Origin: Bryobacterales bacterium
Lineage (GTDB): Bacteria > Acidobacteriota > Terriglobia > Bryobacterales > UBA6623
Direction: 5' to 3'
Assembly (NCBI GenBank): GCA_028819235.1
Contig: JAPPMC010000310.1
Span: forward strand, 1 to 64,000
Length of the DNA: 64,000 nucleotides
Below are positions 9,662-16,971 of the stretch, one piece after another. Position 1 is the first letter of the stretch. Each line of letters begins with the position of its first letter. The notes beneath the pieces were generated by a model, which did no database searches, was not told the DNA's origin, and saw only the letters and a list, made by a program, of their open reading frames with translations. The position numbers and the translations under genes are program-made.

Positions 9662-10696
9662 TCACTCGGCGGCCGGTCGGGCCTCGATCATTGCCTTGAG
9701 AACGTCGTCCACGGTCGTCTTGTCCGACTCAGCGTAGAAGTTTGTCAGGACGCGGTGCCGCAGGATCGGCAGCGCCAGTACATTTATGTCGTCGACCGTG
9801 ACGTGGTAGCGGCCGTTCAGCAGCGCGCGCGCCTTCGCCGCCAGCACGAGGAACTGGGTGGCCCGGACACTGGCGCCAAAGTTGACATACTTGCGGACGA
9901 TGTCCGGCGCCTCCGGATCCGTCGGGCGGGTCGCGCGCACGAGCGAGACCGCGTACTTCGAGACCGGATCAGAGACCGGTACTTGCCGCACCAGCCACTG
10001 GAAGCTCAGGATATCTTCGGCGGTGGTGACCGGGACAACATCGGGCAGGGGCGTGCCGGCCGTATTGCGGTGCACGACCTCGATTTCCTCCTCCGTGGTG
10101 AGGTATTCCAGCAAGACGTTAAACAGGAATCGGTCCAGCTGTGCCTCTGGCAGCGGATACGTCCCCTCGAGCTCGATTGGGTTCTGTGTCGCCAGCACGA
10201 TGAATGGAGGCTGCAGCCGGTAGCTCGTGCCGCGGACGGTTACGGAGAGCTCCTGCATCGCCTCGAGCAGCGCGGCTTGCGTCTTGGGGGGTGTGCGGTT
10301 CACTTCGTCAGCCAGCAGGACGTTCGTGAACAGCGGCCCTTGGACGAAAGTCCAACTGCGCCTGCCCGTCGAGGAGTCCTCCTCGAGGATGTCCGTGCCC
10401 GTGATGTCGGTCGGCATCAGGTCCGGAGTGAACTGAATGCGCTTGAACGTCAGGCCCAAGGCTGACGCAAGAGTGCTGACCAGCAGAGTCTTCGCAGTGC
10501 CCGGCATGCCGGTGATCAGGCAGTGCCCGCCCACCAGCAGTGTGATCAGCAGGTTGTCGACCACCTCTTCTTGGCCGACGATGATCAGCCCGACTTGGGT
10601 TCGAATGCGCTCCATTGAAGCGCTGAACTTCTCGACCAACTCCTCGGCATCTGCTGTATCCGTGGTGAGGGGCTCCGCCGTTTGGAGGGTTTGCAT
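9662..10696 (-). CDS. MoxR-family AAA+ ATPase
   Basis: A 344-aa AAA+ ATPase of the MoxR group (usual length 310-350). Walker A is GMPGTAKT near residue 64. Walker B is VLLADEVNR near residue 128, followed by the helix TPPKTQAALLEAM characteristic of MoxR. Sensor 1 is FIVLATQNP near residue 164, followed by EGTYPLPEAQLDRF with the arginine finger. These ATPases remodel or help load metal cofactors into vWA-domain partners, which here are encoded on both sides. It begins 8 nt after the upstream peptidase/TPR gene. Confidence 0.94.
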   Translation of the reverse strand: MQTLQTAEPLTTDTADAEELVEKFSASMERIRTQVGLIIVGQEEVVDNLLITLLVGGHCLITGMPGTAKTLLVSTLASALGLTFKRIQFTPDLMPTDITGTDILEEDSSTGRRSWTFVQGPLFTNVLLADEVNRTPPKTQAALLEAMQELSVTVRGTSYRLQPPFIVLATQNPIELEGTYPLPEAQLDRFLFNVLLEYLTTEEEIEVVHRNTAGTPLPDVVPVTTAEDILSFQWLVRQVPVSDPVSKYAVSLVRATRPTDPEAPDIVRKYVNFGASVRATQFLVLAAKARALLNGRYHVTVDDINVLALPILRHRVLTNFYAESDKTTVDDVLKAMIEARPAAE

Positions 10697-10704
10697 AGCT
10701 GTTC

Positions 10705-12963
10705 CTAACGCTGGACTTGCAGCAGGAGCTGGAGCGCGGGCCGGAATGTTGGAGCGCGCTCGAGAGCTTGGAGCACATGCTCCCGCGCTCGCGCAAGATT
10801 GCCTAGCTTAACGTAAGCGCGCGCAAGGTTGTACTCGGCCGTCGCCCGGTCGAGCGGGTCCATCGCCAGAACGGCATCAAACGCTTGCTTCGCGGCTTCC
10901 GTGCGGCCAGACCCGAGATACAGCTCGCCCAGGCGGGCATGCAGATCTTCGTCTTGGGGCCAGTTGTAGATCAGGCCCTCATATGTGTGGACGGCCGCGT
11001 CGGCCCGGCCGGCCTCCTCCAGCCAGCGGCCAAGCTTCTTGAGCGTCTCCGGCATCCGCCCGCCGCGCCGCTCATACTCCAGCAGCTCCTCTATCGCCGC
11101 GGCTCTGTCCCCGCCTTCATCCAGCGCCCTCGCAAGCAGCACGTAGGCGCTGCCGCTTCCTACGTGTTGCGGGTAGGCGGCTTTGGCTCTCCGCGCCGGC
11201 TCCACTGCGGCAGGCCAGTCCCTTCCGCGCGCTGCCTCCAAGGCCTCCTTCAGGCTCTCGCGCCAGCGCGGCAGGCCGTCGGCCGCCGGGCCGAGAACTT
11301 CCAGCATGTATTCCTCAAAGTGCTCGTCAATCTCGTCCGTGCTCATGCCGAGCACGGCCTTGAGGTTGGCGGGCGTGGTCTTGTCCTGCGCGAAGCCGCG
11401 CAGCAGGTCCACCAGCTTCGGCTCGCCCCAGCGGTCGGCGATGAACCGGCACACGAAGCCGGCCTGCATGTATGAGATCGCCACCTGTCCGGGATGTTTG
11501 GGCCGGATGAAGCCGCGGTCCAGCTCCGCCAAAGGCAGGAGATCTCCCTTGCGGACGGCCTCGACGTACTCTGGCCCGATGGACTCGCCCCAGCGGGGGT
11601 CCGCCATCCACTCCTCGTACATCGAGATGCCCTCGGAGTACCAGCGCGGGACCAAGTGGTCGGTCGCCTCAAGAGTGAACACGTGGGCCAGCTCGTGCCA
11701 AAGGGTCGTGCCCCAGTGAAAGCCGCCGGGCTCGCGACCCGACGGGCTGTCCATCGCAACTACATAGCCGAACGTGACCCCTAGCAGCCCGATGCCCGGC
11801 ATTGCCATCGTGCGGACTGCGAAATCGTCATGATTCGGGTAGAGTTCGATCCGCACCGGCTCCTTCAGAGCAAAGTCGTACTTGCGCGAGAACTCCGCGA
11901 CGGCCCGTCTGGTCAGCGAGCGCACGAACGGCAGCAGCAGGGCGGACTCGTCCTTGTCCAGCTTGAAGAGTGCGCTGACCTTGCCCGGGTCCGCCGGATC
12001 ACGGTCCTCGAACGTCTCGAACTGGTCCGAGCTGTCGAGCAGCCGAAGAGTGTTGACGGTCTTGGCGCTGTAGGGATCGCCTCCGTATGCGATTTCGAGA
12101 TGCTCCCGCCCTTCTCGTTCTCGGCCTTCTCGCAGCAGGTTCACTCCCAGCTCCGCGTGTGCCCTCCAGAGGTTCGGCGCCGTGCGCACTGCCTTCCGCA
12201 GTCGTTCGGTCGCCTCGCGGTATCTGCGAGTGATCACGTAGAAGTGGGCCTGTTCCGCGTACACCTGGCCGTAGCGCTGGTTGTATTCCAGCGCCTTGGT
12301 GACCCATTCGTTGTCGCGCGTGCCCTCCAGCATCTCGAGAGACGCCAGCAAGGCGTACGTCTCGAGGGGCACTGTGCCCAGTTCCCGCACCCGGCTCAGG
12401 GCTTGTTTCAGCGCCTCGCGCCCGGAGGACAGGTCGCCTTCCTCCAAGGCCATGCGGGCGGTGAGGAGGTGGCCCAAGACTTGGTCCGGGCGTTCCTCGA
12501 GGGCTTGCTCGACCAGATCGGCCGCCTTGCCCTCGAATCTGGACGCCAGCACGGTCGCCATGCCCAGCAGCGCGGGGACGTGCTCTTCGTCCAGCTCCAG
12601 TGCTTCCTGGAACAGATTCGCCGCCTCACTGTCCTGATGGGATTCCAGGTACAGGTACCCCCACCGCACACGAAGCTCAGGATCCTCGGGATCGAGACGG
12701 ACGGCTTCCCGAAAGTTGTCGTTGGCGGCCTTGAGGTCGCCAAGCATCCAGTAGGCTTCGGCCTGAGCGCCGGCGTTCCCCCTCCGGGCGATGCCCCGGT
12801 AGCACGAGGCCGCTTCTGCCACGTTGCCGCGGTCGTGCATCGCGTCGCACGCCCTCAGGTCAGTGTCCCTGACGCCACGCTCGTCGCCGCGCGCTGCAAG
12901 GGCTACGGGAGCAGCCGCCAGCGCGATCGAGGCCGCCCGCAGCCAAGCGCCTGAGAGCGTCAC
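10705..12963 (-). CDS. TPR protein with an internal gluzincin-like (HExxH) peptidase domain
   Basis: A 752-aa protein. A signal peptide-like start (residues 1-22) precedes TPR repeats over about 30-290. A metallopeptidase-like domain carries HELAH near residue 420 and WYSEGISMYEE about 20 residues later, the spacing and Glu expected of peptidase-MA-like gluzincins. A second TPR array fills about 590-745. If folded as predicted it is a secreted or periplasmic zinc hydrolase embedded in protein-binding repeats; its substrate is unknown. The GTG start at 12963 overlaps the TGA of the caspase-like gene by 4 bp (GTGA), so the two are probably translationally coupled. HExxH proteins of this kind are not among the usual Bat components, although TPR proteins are. 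Confidence 0.83.
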   Translation of the reverse strand: MTLSGAWLRAASIALAAAPVALAARGDERGVRDTDLRACDAMHDRGNVAEAASCYRGIARRGNAGAQAEAYWMLGDLKAANDNFREAVRLDPEDPELRVRWGYLYLESHQDSEAANLFQEALELDEEHVPALLGMATVLASRFEGKAADLVEQALEERPDQVLGHLLTARMALEEGDLSSGREALKQALSRVRELGTVPLETYALLASLEMLEGTRDNEWVTKALEYNQRYGQVYAEQAHFYVITRRYREATERLRKAVRTAPNLWRAHAELGVNLLREGREREGREHLEIAYGGDPYSAKTVNTLRLLDSSDQFETFEDRDPADPGKVSALFKLDKDESALLLPFVRSLTRRAVAEFSRKYDFALKEPVRIELYPNHDDFAVRTMAMPGIGLLGVTFGYVVAMDSPSGREPGGFHWGTTLWHELAHVFTLEATDHLVPRWYSEGISMYEEWMADPRWGESIGPEYVEAVRKGDLLPLAELDRGFIRPKHPGQVAISYMQAGFVCRFIADRWGEPKLVDLLRGFAQDKTTPANLKAVLGMSTDEIDEHFEEYMLEVLGPAADGLPRWRESLKEALEAARGRDWPAAVEPARRAKAAYPQHVGSGSAYVLLARALDEGGDRAAAIEELLEYERRGGRMPETLKKLGRWLEEAGRADAAVHTYEGLIYNWPQDEDLHARLGELYLGSGRTEAAKQAFDAVLAMDPLDRATAEYNLARAYVKLGNLARAREHVLQALERAPTFRPALQLLLQVQR

Positions 12964-13889
12964 GGTGTCGGGTCAGCCTCCGTCGCTTCCGAGATCTGGC
13001 GTTGAATTTCCGCCATGTCGAGCAGCAACTCCTCAAGCGCTTCCAGATACTCCGATGGTTCCATGGAGTCCTTGCGGAGAGTCAGTTCGGCGATGCGCCC
13101 TTCCAGGCCTTCACGCTGCTCCAGCAGCGCCCGCGTGTCCTCGCTCTCGGCCAGCGCTGCACCCTCCGCCAGTCTGGCGAGCAGGAATGCGTCCGCCCGG
13201 TCGCCCTGCAGTTGCGGGTGCTCGGTGGCCAGCCGCTGGCGATCCGCGTAGTGCCCCTTGACCTTGCGCTCGGCATACTGGAAGGCCTCCAGCGCAGAGA
13301 TGGCTTCGTTGCGGTTGGTGTCGGCGCCGGCCTCGCCGAAGGCTTCCGCAAAGAACTCCCCGAAGATCGTGGCATTTCTTTCACGGCCGCTCTTCGTGGC
13401 CGTGATGACCACGCGGTGCGGGGCCTTGAGGGCCTCGAGCATGCCCCCGCTCGAGCTGGTCGTGCTCACCACCAGCTGGCGCGCGGCCGGGACTCCGTCC
13501 AGCCAGTGCTTCAGCTGCGAGCCGCTGATGTCCGGCCCGGGAATATTGAACTTGTACCCGCTGCCATCATGCGTGCCATGCCCGACCAGGAGCACGGCCA
13601 GTGCGTCTCCGGGCTGCATGGAGGTCGCCAGACGCTCGAATGCCGTTCCGATCCCGGCGGAGGTCGCATTCCCGCCCGCCAGCACGGTGACAAGACGCTC
13701 GTCGCCCACCGTGCTCCGAAGTGCCTCGCTCATGCGCTCCACCTGATTGCGGAAGCGCTCTGCGTACTGCTGCGTGCCTCCCAGCCCCTCAACCAGCAGG
13801 AAGTGGGTCGCCGCGGGAAGGCGATCATTGCCGAAAGTCAGGCAGGCGACCACGGTGCATGCCGCCGCTGTCCGTTGCCGGAACGTCAC
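12960..13889 (-). CDS. Caspase-fold (clan CD-like) secreted protein lacking the catalytic Cys
   Basis: A 309-aa protein read from the GTG at 13889. That start is preferred because it overlaps the upstream TGA by 4 bp and follows a G-rich ribosome-binding site; in-frame starts at 13919 and 13970 lie deeper in the upstream gene. Residues 1-28 form a signal peptide (hydrophobic TAAACTVVACLTF). The caspase/legumain-like core has a beta strand ending in GHGTHDG (His104), the usual catalytic His. The second motif, normally D-x-C-x-S-G, reads T-T-S-S-S-G-G at 143-149, with Ser145 at the Cys position. ITATKSGRERN and TNRNEAISALEAF match the later part of such domains. The C-terminal 75 residues look coiled-coil. 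Protease activity is doubtful; a binding role or unusual Ser chemistry is possible. Confidence 0.78.
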   Translation of the reverse strand: MTFRQRTAAACTVVACLTFGNDRLPAATHFLLVEGLGGTQQYAERFRNQVERMSEALRSTVGDERLVTVLAGGNATSAGIGTAFERLATSMQPGDALAVLLVGHGTHDGSGYKFNIPGPDISGSQLKHWLDGVPAARQLVVSTTSSSGGMLEALKAPHRVVITATKSGRERNATIFGEFFAEAFGEAGADTNRNEAISALEAFQYAERKVKGHYADRQRLATEHPQLQGDRADAFLLARLAEGAALAESEDTRALLEQREGLEGRIAELTLRKDSMEPSEYLEALEELLLDMAEIQRQISEATEADPTP

Positions 13890-16138
13890 ACGATCCCCCC
13901 GCGTTTGCGTAGCAGCCATTCGGAGGCCCGCAGCGCCAGCAGGAGCAGGAAGACGGCCGGCATGTCCCACAGATCCAAGACCTCGCGGGTAGTGATACCC
14001 GCTTCCGAGAAGCCGATCTCGGCGGGGAGCGCGTCCAGCTCGTCCAACTCCCAGTATGCGCCGCCGGTTTGTTCTGCGAGGCGTTCCAGCAGTGTGGCGT
14101 TGCGCTCGGGGCGGAAGTCTTCCGCGACGCCGCCCTCGCGCCGCACGTGCAGAGTGTCGGCGCCCAGCCGCTCGTCGCCCAAGTGTGCCACCGCCTCCAC
14201 CTGATAGACACCTGTCTGCGGAGCGTCAACCTCGGCCTCATACACCCCGGGCTCGCTTGCCGATGGCCCCAGCGGAACGGTCCTAGGCGGGCCCTCCTCC
14301 GGGTGCACGGTGGCACTAACCCGCGCGTTATTGGCGTGACGGTAGCTGCGGTCCCGGACCTCCGCTCGAAGGATGACGCGAGACTCGTCGGCGTAAGTGG
14401 ATCGGTCGCTGGTCAGCCGAACGGGCCCCGCCGAGTCCACCACTAGCGCCCGCAGCAGCTGGCGCCAAAATGTGTCGTGTCGCTCGTCGTCGCTGGGCAG
14501 CCCCATGCGCCAGCGCCATGTGCCGCCCGTCGCGAAGATAATCGACCTTCCGCGGCCATAGTTGTGCCGCAACAGGAGGGGCAGGGAATCAGTGCCGTAG
14601 CGCACTGAGAGCAGTGTCGTTGCCGCAGGCTTGAGCGGACCGATACGCTGGAAGTCGGCCAGTTCCGGCAGCCCTTCCCAGAGTTCCTGGTTCTCCTGCG
14701 GGTCGGTCGACAGCCGGCTGATGAGCGAGTCGCGGCCTTGCGGCGCGATCTCGACCCTAACCTTCTCGCGCAGGAACGACGCTTCCCCGGCCTCGAGTCG
14801 GGCCGGAAGCGCATCGACGATCTCAGAGTTTTGCCAGCCGCCCGCTCCCAAGCCCCTGCGGCCGGCCAGCATCATCAGCGTGCCCCCGCGCCTGCTGACG
14901 AACTCGCGGATGGCGACCTGCTGCTTGGGCGTGAAGAATGCGGCCTCGAAGCTTCCGATGATCAGGGCGTCATAGGCGAAGAGGTCTTCCTCTCCGGAAG
15001 GGAAGCCGTCCTCCAGCTCCTCGGGGGTGTCGACCCCTTGCCGGTAGAACTTGTTCGTCGATGTGCGCAGCAGCGTGACGAGTTGGACGCTGGCGTCTTT
15101 CGCTACGGCGCGCCTCATGAACTTGTACTGCCAGCGTGGCTCGCCCTCGGCATAGAGGATTCGCCGCCTCCTGCGCGGAACGTCAAGCACGTGGCGGCGG
15201 CGGTTGTTGCCCTCAATCTCTTCCCCCACGGCGGGCTCGACAGCAAACGTCAGGTCGCGTACGCCGGGCTCCCCGGCGCCAAAGTCCAGCCACACTCGGG
15301 TCACCGGTTCGCCTGGATTCAGGGTCACCGGCTGGACGGCTACTACGCCGGACCCGTCCCGCACGGTGATGCGCGTTGATGTCTCATCCTGCAGCGAGTG
15401 GCGCACTGTCATCTGGGCGGAGACGCGGGAGCGTGGCAGCGATCTGGAAGGCACTGAGATGTCAGAGAGCTCGATGTCCCCGTCGATGCGCACTCGACCG
15501 ACGCCCACCGTGTGCACCGGCACGTTGTGCTGCCGGATCTCGGTCGCCAGCTGGCGGGTGAACCGGCCCGAGTTGTCCGATCCGTCGCTGACGACCAGCA
15601 GGGCACCCAATGGGACTGCTGTCGATTCGCGCAAGACGGAGACGACGGACTCGCCGATGGCGCTGCTGGCCCCCGGCTCGGGGAATGCCGCCGGTTCTAG
15701 GCTGGGGAGACGCTCCGGCCGGGTTGAGAATCCATACAGGCGGATGCGGAAGCGGTTCCCGAGTCCCGGCAGCACGTGTTCTCGAAGAGCCTCCGCCGCC
15801 GCCGCCAAGCGAGTCTGCCCGTTCTCCACCAAGGCCATGCTCCGCGAGGTGTCCACGAGAACGGCGACCGCGTTCTGCCGGCTCTTAAGGGACTGGACTG
15901 CCAGTGCGGGCTGCCACAGCAGCGCGAGGACCAGCGCTGCCGTCAGCGATTGCAGGCCCCAGACGGCCCACTGAGTCGCGGGGCTCAGACGGCTCGGAGA
16001 GCGCCGGGCATGCCAAAGTAGCGCGGCTGCTGCCGCGACAGCGGCACCGGCGAGAAGCCAGCCCGGCCAGCCAGTCGCGAAGACGACCTCGCCCTTGCGG
16101 TAGGCCGCCAGCGGAAACTTGAACAGGAGTTCGAACAC
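13886..16138 (-). CDS. vWA and glutamine-amidotransferase-fold membrane protein, first gene of the Bat-type operon
   Basis: A 750-aa protein. Membrane helices lie near residues 25-43 and 62-80, and a C-terminal helix near 730-745. A von Willebrand A domain begins VAVLVDTSRSMALVE near residue 92 with the DxSxS metal site. A beta-rich middle (about 220-320) leads to a GATase1-like alpha/beta domain: RRILYAEGEPRWQYKFMRR near 335, then DALIIGSFEAAFFT and GGTLMMLAGRRGLGAGGW. Class-I amidotransferase Cys chemistry is not evident. Such proteins partner the BatA-like protein encoded further down. The GTG start at 16138 has only a weak ribosome-binding site. A CATAAT at 16159-16164 (minus strand) could be a -10 box, but no good -35 accompanies it. 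Confidence 0.84.
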   Translation of the reverse strand: MFELLFKFPLAAYRKGEVVFATGWPGWLLAGAAVAAAAALLWHARRSPSRLSPATQWAVWGLQSLTAALVLALLWQPALAVQSLKSRQNAVAVLVDTSRSMALVENGQTRLAAAAEALREHVLPGLGNRFRIRLYGFSTRPERLPSLEPAAFPEPGASSAIGESVVSVLRESTAVPLGALLVVSDGSDNSGRFTRQLATEIRQHNVPVHTVGVGRVRIDGDIELSDISVPSRSLPRSRVSAQMTVRHSLQDETSTRITVRDGSGVVAVQPVTLNPGEPVTRVWLDFGAGEPGVRDLTFAVEPAVGEEIEGNNRRRHVLDVPRRRRRILYAEGEPRWQYKFMRRAVAKDASVQLVTLLRTSTNKFYRQGVDTPEELEDGFPSGEEDLFAYDALIIGSFEAAFFTPKQQVAIREFVSRRGGTLMMLAGRRGLGAGGWQNSEIVDALPARLEAGEASFLREKVRVEIAPQGRDSLISRLSTDPQENQELWEGLPELADFQRIGPLKPAATTLLSVRYGTDSLPLLLRHNYGRGRSIIFATGGTWRWRMGLPSDDERHDTFWRQLLRALVVDSAGPVRLTSDRSTYADESRVILRAEVRDRSYRHANNARVSATVHPEEGPPRTVPLGPSASEPGVYEAEVDAPQTGVYQVEAVAHLGDERLGADTLHVRREGGVAEDFRPERNATLLERLAEQTGGAYWELDELDALPAEIGFSEAGITTREVLDLWDMPAVFLLLLALRASEWLLRKRGGIV

Positions 16139-16971
16139 CGCCGCTTACTCTGCACCCGATTATGCATGACACCTGCGGACTCGTAGCATTGTTGGCTCCG
16201 CTGGGAAGCGGCCCGTTCGCTTGGGGCAGCGTGGAATGGCCACCAGATCGCGGCCCAGCTGTCGCCCTACTGCCGCGCGGGGCACTGCGCCAAGGAGCAG
16301 TACATTCGCCGCCGCCCCTGTCAGGCTTGGACTTGCCTATCCCAGCAGCTGTCTCACGCAGACTAGTCCGACACCGTCGACTCACCCGCTGTGTCGGCGG
16401 CGCGGCTGGCGTTAGTCTGGGCACTGATGCCACACCCTCATTCATGGCGGCCGCCGCAGTCGAAAGGCTGAGTGCCGCAAGCCGGACCGGTTGGTCGGAT
16501 CCCGTTAGCGCCTCTGTCGAGTCCATCTGGACTGCAGGCGCAAGAAGTGTTCTCCTGCGAGTGTGCCGCGCACGCTCTGCCAACTGCACTGCCCCCCCAC
16601 AGGTTGCTGGGCCGGGCGGTCAGCGCAGCCGGCACCCCCGGCATTCTCAGCCTGCCCGCACTGAAGGGCGTTCTGGCCTTCGTTGCCCTCAACCTCTCCG
16701 ACGTCAATCGCAAGATTGCACAGAACGTATCGCATGGACAGCGGCCCGGGCCGTTCCGCGACCTCAGCGCACTGCCTAAGATCGCATTTCAATCTGACGA
16801 GCCACGCACAATTGAAACCGATTGCACGCCCATCCCGAGCCGAGTCGGATTGGGTGGCTCTCGTGTCCTATTTAGATCCAGATCGTGGCCGAGAGGCGTA
16901 CGGTCCGGACGGAGTTCCACTTTGACTGGTCTCTTCCTCGCGTAGTCGCGGCCCCAGCGCCCCGCCACCGT
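16139..16971. other. 833-bp interval without a recognisable gene
   Basis: Several overlapping open frames exist on the plus strand (for example 16162-16779 and 16472-16945), but none resembles a known protein and their Arg/Ser/Pro-rich composition suggests frames opened by high GC. The interval contains the upstream region of the Bat-type operon and the 3' side of the ATPase operon. It may hold decayed coding sequence. Confidence 0.4.

Noticed and set aside
11830-12954. Long plus-strand frame (374 aa) opposite the HExxH/TPR gene
   Set aside because: It is antisense to a well-supported gene, has no family resemblance and is rich in Arg, Gln and Leu as expected from reverse-complement reading of GC-rich coding DNA.
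13002-14204. Plus-strand frame of 400 aa across the caspase-like gene
   Set aside because: It runs antisense across two real genes and shows no recognisable domain or ribosome-binding site.
16162-16945. Candidate secreted protein or peptidase pseudogene upstream of the Bat-type operon
   Set aside because: I tried to fit the frames to M56 peptidase and other acidobacterial families but found no consistent motif in any frame.
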